The notes under the pieces are model-generated. The model was not told the DNA's origin. It was given only the letters and a program-made list of their open reading frames with translations, and ran no database searches. From Tolypeutes matacus (Eukaryota; Chordata; Mammalia; Cingulata; Chlamyphoridae), in NCBI GenBank assembly GCA_026826555.1, contig JAKSZT010053881.1, forward strand, positions 3,472,210 through 3,536,209: a stretch of DNA of 64,000 nt. Reading direction: 5' to 3'. Shown here one piece after another: positions 11,341 to 23,666 of this stretch. The stretch's first letter is position 1; every line of letters starts with the position of its first letter. Both the position numbers and the translations under genes were made by a program.

Positions 11341-13590
11341 ACATCATTTAAAAATTAGTGATCAAATACAGCAATATACATTTATTTTTAAATTCCCCTT
11401 GTGACTAAGGAACTTTTGGTGAGGAGTCACCCTCTTGTCACCTTGAGTCCTGCTTAGCCTATTCAAAATTCAACGGACAAGAAGCTGTGTAGTATAGGTA
11501 AATATGGTAAGTATACTTTCATACAGGCCCTTTTTAATATTTAACAGCCCAAGTATTACTATATCTTTAAGGGAAGTTTGCTAAGTCACCCAGTTCTAAA
11601 TCAAAGTTTATTGACAGTATGATATGACTAAGAAAGTTACATAAGGTTACCAGGTAAAAATAATTAACAGCCAACAACTGGTCCTAGTGCTAGTTTTTTT
11701 GTTTGTTTGTTTGTTTGGGTTTTTTAATGATTCTTGTAATCACTACATACATAATGTAAGTAATAAAATATGGAAAAAAATGGAAAGCTCATCAAATTTT
11801 ATTAAACATAAAAACGAAAAACTGTCCTTGAGTGAGGTGAGCCCGGCTGAAATATTATAGGGTCTTATATAGTATCTAAAAAAATTCTTTACTTTGAAAA
11901 CCCAATTTTTAAATATTTTTATATCAAAATCTAGTGATATCATTTTGATTCTTCTTCAAATATTTCTCATATCTATCTCTTTCTTTTCTTTCTTACCACT
12001 TCTACTCTAGTCTATTCATACCTAACTGACAACAACAGCCTCATGGCTGATGTTCCTGTCACCTGTCACTCCACACCTCTGTTGGAGTTAAAATATCTTT
12101 CCTAAAACATAATTTGTATCATGTCACACTTCTGTTTGAATTCAGCCAAATGTCTTTCCCTTCCACCAAATTCTCCATCTTGGCACTTAAACCCCACCCT
12201 TACCTGCCTATCCTATGTCCTTGTATTCCCCTTGGCTTTCAAACCTTAATTCTTTTTTTATCTCTTCCCAGAGTCTCAAACACACACACACACAAATTCA
12301 CTAAAAGAGCTATAGATGCAAAGAAATCCAAAGTAACTAAATTCCAGAAAGGGATGAACTCTTCCCAGGGGCATGGAACAAGGAAGATAGGATAGGGCCT
12401 GTTTTAGGTAGAAAGACTCTGCTGGGATCAGGAGAAGCAGCAGAGTTTTCAACAATAAGGCATGCTGGTGTGAACTATACAGAGGTAGTTCTCCCCTCTC
12501 ATAGATTCTCCCCCATGGGACTTTTGTTTAGTATACAGTAGCACAAGAGTCTAGTGGCTGGACTGGAAAGCAAAAAGTCCCATGGTGCTTTAGAGGAAGA
12601 GGCCTATAATACATGCTGAACAGATCTCACTCTCAAAATATTTGAAACTGAAACTACCTAAATCTGCAACCCAGCTCTGATTCAGCTTTACACCTGACCA
12701 AGGAAAGTGCATGCCTTCTCTAGGGTAAAATAATACTTATTCCAGTCACTATAGTTCTTTTAAACACAATGTTAAGTATACAATAAAAATTATGAGTTAT
12801 GCAGAAAATCAGGAAAATGTGGTCCATAATTAAGAGGTGAAAAAAAATACTATAAGCCTGTTAAAGAAATGGATGAAATAATGGAGAATTTCAACAGAAA
12901 AAGGAAATTGCTGAAAAACTTCTTAAGACACAGCTCAATTTGCTTAAATGGGGAGGGGAGGTCCAAGCTTGGGCTTAGGCTGTGCCCACTCCTCTCATCT
13001 CAAGAGTTGACAACTTCAGGAGACAACCCTTTGGCAAGGACATCAGCATTGCAGAAGTAGATGCTAGCCACAGTGGCCATGGTGAAGTCACTTCTAGTCA
13101 CCCTAGGGACAACGTATATCAAATGGAGGAAGGACTTAACTTACACCATCTCTGATATGCTACTGCAAGACATACCCAAAATTTCTTGGGGGGAAATTGG
13201 GTGAGACTTGAAGGAAGAATTGGAGGTCAGTTTGGAACAAAGACAATTCAAATTTTGAGTCATTACCATTAATATAACCTCATTTGTACCTAGCATACAC
13301 TACAGCCTAAAGAAACGTGTGTGTGTGTGTGTGTGTGTGTGATACAGCTCTTTCCCCATTTAGAATTAACAGGCTATGGCTAGAAAATGTCATTTTACAC
13401 TTGCTCAGCATAAAACTGAACAAAGAAGATATCACAATTGGGAATCTCTTAAATTTATACTATGGCATACAACAGTTGGAAATTTGTGAAAGCAGATATC
13501 ACAGAAACATTTTTAAAGGGTATCATCTCAGAAGAGTAAAGCTCTTAATATTTGCTTCCTATTGACAAAATAACTATCTCATTTCCCACC
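11341..13590. other. Intergenic; only simple repeats identified
   Basis: Holds a GTTT run near 11700, a short (CA)n at about 12280-12296 and a (GT)n at 13316-13341. No open frame exceeds about 93 codons. No gene seen. Confidence 0.5.
13316..13341. repeat. (GT)13 microsatellite
   Basis: Uninterrupted GT dinucleotides after 'agaaac'. Confidence 0.95.
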
Positions 13591-14810
13591 ATACATTTCC
13601 TCAACCTAACTCCATATGTGCTCTGCCTGTTCCATAAATGAAGATGTGCCCTTGTTCTTATCTAAGATCAACCTGCCACTTGCACACTGATTCTCATCTC
13701 CTCTTGCCTTCTCAAGAACTTAGCTCCCTTAATGGCCCCTTCTTTGTCTTATTAGATCACATTTTGTCTCTTTACTTTATTTTACTCATTCTCATCATTT
13801 TAAACTATGCAATAATAGCTCCCATCTTAAGCTATCCACCTCAGCTACTGCCCTATTTCTCTGTTCCCCTTCACAGCAAAGCTCATTGAAAAGACTTGTT
13901 TATATTCACTACCTTCAGCCACTTCATCACCACCCATTCTTTCCTCAACATGGCAGGCTTGTTCTTACCAAGTTTGCCAAAGACCTATATCTTGGTAATG
14001 CCAATAATCAATTCCTTGTCCTCATGTCATTTGATTTTCCAGCAGAATTAAATACTTGCTACCACTTTTCTTCTTCAAGCATTCCCCATTGCAGTAAATA
14101 CACCCCCATTCATTCAGGTCTAAGGTAAAAAGCCTAGTATTTAACCTTGAGTCATCTCTTTTCCTCATACCTAACATTAAATCCAGTCCTATCAGCACTA
14201 CCTCCAAAATACATTCAGAATCTAATTATTTCTCACTACTTCCACTGTAAAATTGCAGCCCAAGCCACCATTATCTGTCACATGGGCTATTAAAATAGTT
14301 TCCTAACTCATCTTCCAGTTTTTCTTCTTATCCCCCTACCATCCTCTCTTCACAAAGTTACCATACTGAAGCATAAATCAGATTATGTCATTCTCCTATT
14401 TAAAAATCTTCCAATGGCCTCCCATCCCACTTAGGATAAAATCCAGCTACTTTTCATGACTCAAAGCACTACGTGATCTTGCCCCTGCCTATCTTTCTGT
14501 CCTCACCTCCCTCCACTTTCTCTCTGCTGCACACACTGCCCCTTGCTTTTGCATTTTTTGCTCCCAGGGTCCTTGGACTTGCTGTTTTTCTGACTGGAAA
14601 ATTCTTTCCCTATATAGTCACACAGCTCTATCTTTCTCATCATCCAGACCTCATCTAAAATGTCACCTTCTGCTATAGGCTTTCCATGTTTATTATCCCC
14701 AGTAGAATATAAGTATCTTGAGGGCAGAGACTCCATCCAACTTGTGCATCACTATAATTCCAATGCCTAGAATAGTGACTTATATAGGCATTTGATAAAT
14801 ATTTGTCACA
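13590..14810 (+). mobile_element. L2 3' region, sense
   Basis: A long sense L2 tract: 'gccaccattatctgtcacat', 'aaatcagattatgtcattct', 'cttgcccctgcctatc', 'ctgtttttctgactggaa', 'tcttgagggcagagactcc', 'tttgataaatatttgt'. This is the L2 ORF end plus 3' UTR with many stops; a non-functional fossil. Confidence 0.75.
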
Positions 14811-15089
14811 ACCTTCAATTCATCTTGAATTTTAGACCATTTATTCAATTACTTATAATTATGAAGGTCCTAAACACATATTTATTAAATGTCTACACAC
14901 CAAGTGCTGTCCTTAATGCTATTTCTATATGCATAGAAATAATCACAATTTAACAGAGAAATCAGTGGTCAAAAACAATACATCAAGAAAATCTTTTTCA
15001 GTGCTAGAAAAGTGGCCCCAAGCTAGTAGTGCACCCAATTGTCTGATGGACAAAAATAAATCCCTTTTAGAAGATCTCTTCTTTTTTTT

Positions 15090-16330
15090 CAATAACTTTT
15101 TCTTTATTTTTAAAGGAGCTTTAGATTGCGTACATGTTACATCAAAAATATAGATTTCCATATACACCACATCCTTCCCATCCCATGCTTTCCCCCATTA
15201 GCAACATCTTTCATTAGTGTGGTACATTTATTACAATTGATAAACACATATTGAAGCATTGCTACTAACCATGGTCTATAGTTTACATTATGTTTTTTTG
15301 TACTTTGCACCACATAATTTTATAGGTTTTGACAGAATGTATGTTGGCTGATATCCGATTTTGTAATATCATGTAGAACAATTTTAATGTCTCGAAAATG
15401 TCCCATATCACACCTATTGTTCCCTCTCCCTCCCCTCAGAGCCTCTGGTAACCACTGTCTTTATATCAATATTACACGTTCTTCCATTACTAGAATTATA
15501 ATGTCTACTTTAGTCCATAGTTGCATTCCCCTGTTATGTTTGTTTGTTCCTCTAACTTTAGAATTTTGGGATGGTGGTGCCACCCTGTTTCCAATTGAGA
15601 GAGGCTTAGATCCCATGGGGCAGATGGATGGAATTGTCTTGCTTGCAGTTGTAGATACTCTCTGTTTCTTGGGTTGAACATTGTCCATTATCATCTTTTG
15701 TTAGTTGTCCTGGGTGAATCTGATAAACTGGAGAGTAGGTCTTGGCTGAAACACTGTTGAGACTCAAGGCTCACCTGGCATATGAACAGCTGGAAGATTT
15801 AAGTATCTGGGACATATATTTAATGGGTATAGTGCTAACTATAGGCTCAAACAAATGGGATAGAAGAATCATGTGTAGTAAAATTATAAATGAGTCTAAC
15901 TGATACATTGGAGGAGATGGGTTATCATATATCACAAGGTAAAGCCCACTGATGGGGTGCCAATTTCCTGGATTTGTCTGCCCTGCCTATATTGTCTAGA
16001 TGTCTCTAGATCCCCCAGGAGTACCCCTTTTTGAGGCACTGTTTACCGTGGCAGACAGTTAGCTCCTCCTGAGATGTGCATAAGTGTAACCTCTGGAATG
16101 ACCTCCCAACTCCTTTTGAATTCTCTTAGCCATAAAAACTCATTTGCATTTAATATTTCCCCCTTTTGGTCTAGGTCTTTCTCCAAATGTATCATTAGTT
16201 GGCGCTTGGTATTAATCCCTTGGTGCCAGGGAGGCTCATCCCTGGGAGTCATGTCCCACATCGGAGGAAGGCAGTGAATTTATAAGCTCAGTTTGGCTTA
16301 GAGAGAGGCCTTATTTGAGCAACATGGAGA
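15090..16330 (-). mobile_element. 1.2 kb antisense retroelement 3' tail, copy 2
   Basis: Collinear with 6780-8040. A T-rich block then 'agctttagattgcgtac' starts it on the left. Blocks shared with copy 1 run to 'ggctcatccctgggagtcatg' near 16250. Flanks 'agaagatctcttctt' and 'agaggacctcttctt' could be a decayed target duplication. The two copies differ by many substitutions, so they are separate insertions and not a recent segmental duplication. Confidence 0.7.
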
Positions 16331-16469
16331 CTTAGAGGACCTCTTCTTCATCTAAGGCTTCAAAGAGCTTCTGCACTAAAGTTCCAGGGAAAATGAGAAG
16401 GTCAAAGCCAAAAATCTCTAAACATGAAGGAGACCAGGCACCATGAGATTTTTGGGGGGCTGTCTTTAA

Positions 16470-17600
16470 CAGGCACAACTAAACACACACATAAATACCA
16501 CAGTATAATCAGATCACACAAAAAAACATTAATTGGGATTATCTGGAACAGAATATAGACTAAGTATTTTTAAATGTTTTTTAAGTTTAAAGAAATTTTA
16601 AAAAGTCTTTAAAATATGAAGAAAAGCAAGCATGTTTTTACAATAACAAAAGAGGATACTTAAAATTGATTTTTTTAATTGAAATTTTAAAATACTACAA
16701 TGACTCACAGATTAAATAAAACTTAAAGAGAAAATTTGTGACCTGGAAGATAAATTAGAACATCCAGGCAAGCAGCTAAGGAGGACAAAGAGATGGAAAA
16801 TTTGAGATAGTTAAAGACATGGAAGATTCCGTGAGTAATGCTAATATTCATACATATAAAAACCCACTTCTCAAAAGACAGGAGAGGGAGAATGAAGCAG
16901 AAACAATAAAGGAAAAACTAATGGCTGATAATTTGTAGAACTGATTAAGGAACCAATCCACACATTAAAGACATCACCCCAAAAATCTCAGGCAAGATGA
17001 ATAACAAGAAGTCTACTCCTAATTACATTACAATGAAAGTTCATAACACAGAAAAGAGAGAGGAAAGACATATTGCTTTCAAAAATGACAAACTTACAGC
17101 TGACTTCTCAACAGAAACAATGGAAGCCAGAAGATAGTTGAAAATATTTTCACTCTGCTAAGAGAAAATAATTGTCCAATTAGAATTCTATACCCAGGGA
17201 AAATATTTTAAGGAATGGAGAAGAAACTAAGACATTTTGAAGAGAACAAATATTGATAAAGAAGAAATCATAAAATACATACTTTAGAAGAAGGAAAATG
17301 ACTCTAGTTAGAAGGTCTGTGAGGGAAAAAGAAAAGAAGAGCAAAGTTGGCAAAAGATGGGAATAAATCTAAACAAGTATTGATTATTGAATATAATGAA
17401 AATAAAGTTGTGGATATACACATGTGGAATTACAATACATGAAAATAATAATATAAGTTGGGAAGGTGGGCCTGGAGTTTAATTTTCTAAGAGATTTGTT
17501 TAATTTGAAAAAAAAGATAATTTGATTAACTTTATACTTTCTTAAGACAATTATGCATGTTAGAATTTCTAGTGTAATCACTAAAAGAATGTAGAGTGTA
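16470..17600 (+). mobile_element. Old L1 sense remnant
   Basis: 'aaactaatggctgataattt', 'gccagaagatag', 'attagaattctatacccagg' and 'aagacattttgaagagaaca' are characteristic of sense old L1 around ORF1. No intact frame remains. Confidence 0.6.
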
Positions 17601-18054
17601 TAACTTCCAAACTATTAGCGGAGAAAAAAAAAAGACAAGAATTACCAAATGCTCTTGAGTCCAGCCAGTTATTTAGGGCCCAGCTTCAAAAGAGACTGTC
17701 TCTGCAGATTTTATTTGTATGTAGGCCGATTCGTTTCACAAAGAGAACATTTTGTTTCATGGATGGGGGTTTTGGCCCTTAACTCAGTAAAATATCTATT
17801 AAGTATGTGTAATTAAATTATTGTAGGAGTAAATAGACGGAAATAACCTGACACTTCCAACACAAATGCATCACCACTATTTCATAAACTACTCAAACTA
17901 CATGATTTATCAACAGTGTGTTCTTTTTACAGACCATACTTGATTATACTTACTGTACTGGGTAGACTTGTGGTAGTGGGCACCCCATTAAGTACCCTAG
18001 ATAATACTTCTTATTTGAATAGCATTTTGTAGATACAAAAACAAAACAAAAACA
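17601..18054. other. Intergenic, nothing identified
   Basis: No open frame and no recognised repeat. Confidence 0.45.
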
Positions 18055-18272
18055 TGGGAAGAGGCTGTGGCTCAAGCAGTTGAGCGCCTGCTTCCCAAAT
18101 GGTAGGTCCTGGGTTCGATCCCCAGGGCCTCCTAGAAAAAAACAAAAAACAAACAATGAGTGAAACAAATGAGAAAACCAACTCAGGAGAGCCAATGTGG
18201 CTCAGTGGTTGAGCACCAGCTTCCCACATTCAAGGTCCCAAGTTCAATCCCTGGCCTCCAGTACCTCAAAAA
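18055..18272 (+). mobile_element. DAS SINE, dimeric form
   Basis: Two tRNA-like heads in tandem: the first at about 18055-18135 (TGGCTCAAGCAGTTGAGC; GGTTCGATCCC), the second at about 18186-18262 (TGGCTCAGTGGTTGAGC; GTTCAATCCC). They are joined by an A-rich linker containing 'caaacaatgagtgaaacaaa'. The same architecture is seen at 50282-50497. Confidence 0.9.
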
Positions 18273-18534
18273 ACAGTACTTTTTTTTTTTTTTTAGGTTT
18301 ACAGAAATTTATTAAAATGAGGCTATTTAATCTTGTTTCATGAGTCATTACATATAATTGAAGCAGACTCCAGATGGGTTTAGAAAAATTAAAATTCTGA
18401 CTGTTTAATCTTGTGAGTATACATCCAGCTGTCTGTGAAAACCAAAAAACACACACTTTAATCACATATCAATATTTAAATTTAAATGCTATTTGGGTCT
18501 TGATTTCATTCATTTTCCATGGAAACTTAGAAGT

Positions 18535-18670
18535 AAATATCATTTCACATTTTAAATGAGGAAATAGAGACTCTACAGTTGAAATAATTTGTGCAAAGTA
18601 AACTAGTAGTATATATACAGACCTCAAACACTGGTCTCCTGGCTGCCTGTAGAACATTCTCAAATATCTC
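18535..18670 (+). mobile_element. MIR remnant
   Basis: 'cacattttaaatgaggaaat' ... 'gtgcaaagtaaactagtagt' resembles the MIR core and 3' part. Confidence 0.55.
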
Positions 18671-19479
18671 CAATTTGTCACTTTACTAAATTTGCTTTCT
18701 CCAAAAGAGGTTTAACCATAATGTAGTATAAAAATATTTAATTTTTAAAATGTTTATTTTCCTATACCTTATATTGTCCTTCTATACCCACCATTCCATT
18801 TCTATTTTAATGTGTGTATCTATGTGGGTATGTGTATACATTTCAAACTACCCAAATAAGTTCATTTCAGGAAAGTAGGAAATACTGATTCCTGAAAAAT
18901 AAGTAAGAAGTAAGTCAATATTGTTCCCTTTGTTTTCCTCTTCCTTCATTTTAAAAAAAAAATGTCATCTGTAAATTTGGTTTACAAATATAACAATGAA
19001 AAAAAATGTTTCCTGGTTGCTGAGGAATGAATGGTTAAAAAACAAGCCAAGAAAGGCTCTTTAGAAACAGTTTCCTGTACATTAGTACCATTTCTTGAGT
19101 ACTTTAATGATAAGACACTACAAAAATCAAATATTTATCAATTGGTATTTAACATTTTAAGTGATTTATTTTCATATTTTAAGTGACTGGCTTTACTGAA
19201 ATTTTAGAAATAAATGTGTTTAAACATCCACTGCGAAAACATCACAAATCAAGTAAGTTGGTATTCTGTTAAATGAAAATCCATTGGTCTATCTTGTATT
19301 TTTAATGTATCTTTTATCCATGCATTATTGTGTAACACTGGTTATTTGATGCATTGGTTATTTGTAAAATATTGGTTCACTTAGTTATGCAGATCTTCTA
19401 AATGCTGGCACATTTATTATACAATAAAAGAACTCACATTAATTAATACCAACACCAATCTCATCAGAAAAATCTTTAA

Positions 19480-20112
19480 GACTGTCATATTTGCAATGGC
19501 AGATAAAAGTTTTCAAAAATTTCTAATTTTTACTTGAAAGCTCAAATTTTATCATTGGCAACAAATACTATTGTTTTCCTTCAAGTGACGGGCTCACTTT
19601 GTTCAGTTTTGAGAAAATATCTGCCAAATACCCAAGTTCAAGAACCACAGTTTGTTTGTTGGTAGTTTTTTCAAGTGAAAATGATGCTTATAAAAATGTG
19701 ACTAGCTCAGCTCATGGCTATTACCCAGGTTATTTTCCTTGAGACAACCATTGTACGTTGGTATGATGTATATTCAAGGTTTAGAGATTTAATAAGACTA
19801 ATATTCACTGCTTCATCAAGGCCATAAATGAAACAGGCATTGTTTTATACTGAAAGTGCTTAGCAGTATAAATCCTTGGAAGTATTCAATGACTATAAGT
19901 ACAATTTAGTGTCACTGTCTAGATTTATGTTAGGTTGCCAGCTGTTTTATCTACCACAGCTTTTGCACCATCATCAAATGTCAACACATTTTAAAAGGTA
20001 AATAATGTCTTAGTATTATCATCAAAATAGCTTTGACCTTGCAGGCCCCCTGAAAGGAATTCTATCACCTTCAGGCGTTGCAAACTATACTTTGAAGATC
20101 ATGGGCTTGGAC
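19480..20112 (-). mobile_element. Fossil hAT (Charlie-type) DNA transposon, antisense
   Basis: On the minus strand, 19630 back to about 19574 reads YLADIFSKLNKV, a motif typical of the C-terminal part of hAT/ZBED-type transposases. The right end (about 20040-20112), reversed, reads 'cttcaaagta', then 'cctttcagggggcctgcaag' and 'gtcaaagctattttgatgat', like the 5' end of Charlie elements. The frame has stops and shifts throughout. The left limit is uncertain. Confidence 0.7.
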
Positions 20113-20384
20113 AAACCTGAATTTGCCTTTGAGATTGGGATAGGAATGACCTTCACTTCAGTCACATGAAAGCTGAGGATATCTGAACAAAATTGGAGTT
20201 ACACTAGCAAGAAGGAAAGGGGAATGGGTGTTGAGGCAATTTACAGGGATGAAAGAGTTAAAGTTGGCTTAAGCTAATGCTAACTTCAAAAAGCTTGAGA
20301 TTTTCTCTGAATTGAAATAATGTTCAATGTTGTATGAAAAACAACAGAAAATCAATCAAAATGATTACTAGTATACAGGAGTCA

Positions 20385-20515
20385 CACTAGATTAGAAGCA
20401 CTTTGAGGGTACAGACCATAACTTAACTAACATTACATATTCCTTCCTAGCAAAATAACTGACACATAGCAAGTGTCCATTAAGTTTGCTGAATGAATGA
20501 ATGAATGAATGCAGA
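20385..20515 (+). mobile_element. L2 3' end, sense
   Basis: 'ctagattagaagcactttga', 'gcaagtgtccattaagtttg', then a GAATGAATGAATGAATG tail, the usual L2 3' terminus. Confidence 0.75.
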
Positions 20516-21142
20516 TAAATCAATAAAAGAAGGAAGAAATGTTCACAAATGCATGAATGTTAGTAGTAAATAGAATAAAGTTCCAAAGTTGATGCTAAAA
20601 AGAAGCAAAGAAAGAGAATTATGAGGGATTATCTACACAAAAATTAAGCAGCCAATTCGCCATATCCTTTAGTTTCAAGTTTGTGCAACAGTTGACTAAT
20701 TCCAGCAAAATCTCTATTGGAATTCATTATGATATCTAAGAATGATTGTACTGGAACAAAAGTGGGTGTGTGGGATTGTGATGTCTCATAAATAGCTGAT
20801 TCAGTGTATCATTTCCATAGGAACATTTCCTTGTTTAGATCTCATGTTACAAAGAATGGCATTTACTTTTAATGCAATTTTATCTGACTCTTTGAAAGAT
20901 AGTAAAACTACATAAAAACTAATTTTGCCATTATATCAACACTGTACCCTTCCAGTCTTACAGCCTTCCCATGAGGCATCTGAAAAAAATCTTTCTCAGG
21001 AGGAAGAGACAGTGGAAAAGAATCAAGAAATATGTTTTTATAGGATAACTTAAGGAAAATTGATTAGAGATTAACTTTCTGGGATTTTGTGACTTAATAT
21101 GATTTTTACACCTGTTGTCCATGTCAATTTCAAAAGCAACTT
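20516..21142. other. Intergenic, nothing identified
   Basis: No open frame and no recognised repeat. Confidence 0.45.
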
Positions 21143-21156
21143 AAGAATGATTTATT

Positions 21157-21233
21157 TGGTTGGGCATCTGTCTCCCATATGCAGGGACCCAGGTTCAATC
21201 CCCAGGACCTCCCGGTAAAAAAAAAAAAAAAAA
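21157..21233 (+). mobile_element. 5'-truncated DAS SINE with perfect TSD
   Basis: Begins inside the tRNA-like head at TGGTTGGGCATCTGTC, so most of the A box is missing. The B box GGTTCAATCCC and poly(A) remain. The 14 bp duplication AAGAATGATTTATT is at 21143-21156 and 21234-21247, which shows it inserted in truncated form. Confidence 0.93.
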
Positions 21234-21544
21234 AAGAATGATTTATTGAAAACTTTTCTGTCCTCAGAATTATAAAAACTGAATAAATTCTGACTTATAT
21301 TCTACTTAAACTTAAGTTTTTAAGGCAAAACAGTCAAAATAAAAATTCCATTACTCAGTCTAAAATTGAAACAAGATAGAAATTATTGTCTCATACAAAA
21401 TTAACCATAGCAATCTACATTCTATTATTCATTTTCTATTATTAATTTTCTATTGACAGCTACCAGTCTATAATAGAAAAAAATCCAAAATTATTTTCAA
21501 GGTTGATACTAACTGATCACTCTTTTGAGATATAGCATATGCAG

Positions 21545-21665
21545 CATAATGCTCTAAAAACATAGACTCTAAAACTGGATGGCCTGAGTTCAAATCCCAG
21601 ATTTGCCTCCTCCTGGAAGTGTGATCTAAGGCAAATAACTTCTCCATAAGCCTCAGTTTCCTAAG
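21545..21665 (+). mobile_element. MIR remnant
   Basis: 'cctgagttcaaatcccagat' ... 'aagcctcagtttcctaag' is the left and centre of a MIR. Confidence 0.75.
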
Positions 21666-21929
21666 AAATAGCCTGCTCCCAAAGCCTTTTCTAATTCCAT
21701 CCTTTATATAAAATCTATTCTCGACTTTTAGCTGCCCATCACTGTTCACAAGTGCTATTATGGAAATTTTTTAATCTACTTCGTATTTTAATCTTTTACT
21801 TCTAATCTTAATGATTTTGCAAGTTCTCTGAAGACAGTGCCTGTGATTTACTCATTTCTGTACTCTCTAAAAAGCAGAGAACTGGGCCTGACACATAGAA
21901 GTATTCACATATTTTTTAATATGACTTAA

Positions 21930-22090
21930 AAAAGACACGGAAATGCAAGGTCTACTATGCACCTAGCACTTACATTAGGTGCTTTCACACATTATTTCAT
22001 TTAACCGTCACATTCTTTCTCTGTAGGTATTCCTTTCCTCATTTTGCAGGTAAGGAAACTGAAGTTTAGAGAGATTAAGCTCAGAAAATA
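21930..22090 (+). mobile_element. MIR remnant
   Basis: 'ctatgcacctagcacttaca', 'cattttgcaggtaaggaaac', 'gaagtttagagagattaagc'. Confidence 0.75.
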
Positions 22091-22539
22091 TATATATACC
22101 CTGCCCTCCAATCTATCTCTCCTACTATCTAGTAGGAGAGACATACTGTGTTATATTAACAAATGCAATACAGACTATAGACTAACTGGTTCAAATGAGT
22201 TCAAAAGAAAAAAGATTACTCCAAGTGTGGATAATTTGGGAAGATTCCAAGGGTGAGATCATACCTGAGCTGAACTTCAAGGATAGGTTACTGTAAATAG
22301 ATGGAGACAATCAAAGGGCATTCCAAAGAGCTTATAGATTCACTAGCAGACAATTCGTCCTCCAGTCTTTCGAAGGAAGGCTCAGGGACTCTTCATTCCC
22401 CAGTTGAACACCTGAAGACTACATTTAAGGTTTCACACAAGAGGCGAGTGAAAGCATAGGATTTAATCAGCAGAAATTTACAGTGAGTTTTGTATTCACA
22501 ATATTATAAAAAACATATACAGCAATATTTAATAAAAAT

Positions 22540-22770
22540 GGATAACTTTCATTGAGTGTGTATATATCAGGAACCATGTGTGAAGTGCTTTTCACAGATT
22601 ATCTCATTTAATTCTCCCAACATCCCATAATTATTCTCATATTACAGAAAAGAAACTAGGCTTAAAAAATAGTCATACAACTCTTTACCAAATCATATGA
22701 CTGGTAAATGTCCAAGGCAAGGCTCAGGTTTAGATTCATCTAACTCCAGAGCCCAGTCCACAGAGTTGTG
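22540..22770 (+). mobile_element. MIR remnant
   Basis: 'cagattatctcatttaattc', 'attacagaaaagaaactagg' and 'ccagagcccagtccac' cover most of a MIR. Confidence 0.7.
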
Positions 22771-23450
22771 TATACAACTATTTCAAGCTAAAGAACAGTG
22801 GCAGATTTGTGTTCGATCCAAAAAAGAAGTCTTAATTGAAACGTATTCAGTTTTCAAGTCGCAGAAGGACTTAAAGCACTCAGTGCTATTTGAAAACTGA
22901 AATACACAACTTGTCATCACAGAAGGTAAACATAAAGCCCATCTTCCCCTTGACCCAGAGCTGTCCTTGACCACTGCGCTTATATCACTCCCATCTTAAA
23001 GAACACATTCCTTTATTACACTGCCACTCCTACTCCAGTTCCTTTTTTCTTGCTTGCTTTCTTTTTATTTTTATTAAGCAGGCCTTTTTCACCTGCTCTT
23101 TCCTGGTGCTTTTAACTTCAGTTCTTCAGCCATTCACAGAGTGCTTTTCCGTAAACAGATCCCAGAACTGGGAAATCTTTAATACTACTTGAAGATGATG
23201 ATGATAACACCACCACACAGAAGACAATTACAAAAACAAGCACTTCAAAAGAACTGTTCAATTGAATGAATAATTAATACCTTAGCTGTCTTACAAAGTA
23301 TGATAAATGTGTTCAGCATAATACCTACTGCTAGTTAACAGCTAAACTTTTAGAATGAGTAAGAAAAGGAAGTTCACCAAGATGTTTTAGTAATTTACTG
23401 TATTATATTTATGCAAATATTTTGGTTTAGATTCAAATTCTTGAGTTAAG
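22771..23450. other. CLCA3 5' flank, no repeat identified
   Basis: About 680 bases directly before the gene with no SINE, L1 or LTR recognised. This is the likely location of proximal regulatory sequence, but I could not assign individual factor sites. Confidence 0.4.
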
Positions 23451-23456
23451 CAGACA

Positions 23457-23464
23457 TATAAATA
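23457..23464 (+). promoter_or_regulatory. CLCA3: TATA box of CLCA3
   Basis: TATAAATA. Standard TATA-to-start spacing would put transcription initiation near 23485-23490, giving a leader of only about 20 nt before the ATG at 23508. Position and match support it; no transcript data are available here. Confidence 0.65.
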
Positions 23465-23507
23465 CTCTCCTTACATTTCCAAAAGTTTTATTGTACCATG
23501 TGCAAAA

Positions 23508-23666
23508 ATGGTGTTCAGGCTGAATATTATTCTGATCCTAGCCTTGCTTCTCTTCCCTGGAGTGAAAGGCTCAATGGTAAATTTGAATAACAATGGATAT
23601 GATGGCATTGTTATTGCAATTAACCCCAATGTACCAGAAGATGAAAAACTCATTCAAAGCATAAAG
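23508..23666 (+). CDS. CLCA3: CLCA3 exon 1 (residues 1-53)
   Basis: Start codon, signal peptide (hydrophobic [10 protein letters not shown], likely cut after VKG) and the start of the CLCA domain with [14 protein letters not shown]. Donor AAG|GTAAGA, phase 0. Confidence 0.95.

Noticed and set aside
1..23450. Possible neighbouring CLCA paralogue exons
   Set aside because: I looked for HEWAH, DKSGSM, LTDGED and NDGxYSRYF motifs in the open frames outside 23.5-45.1 kb and found none.
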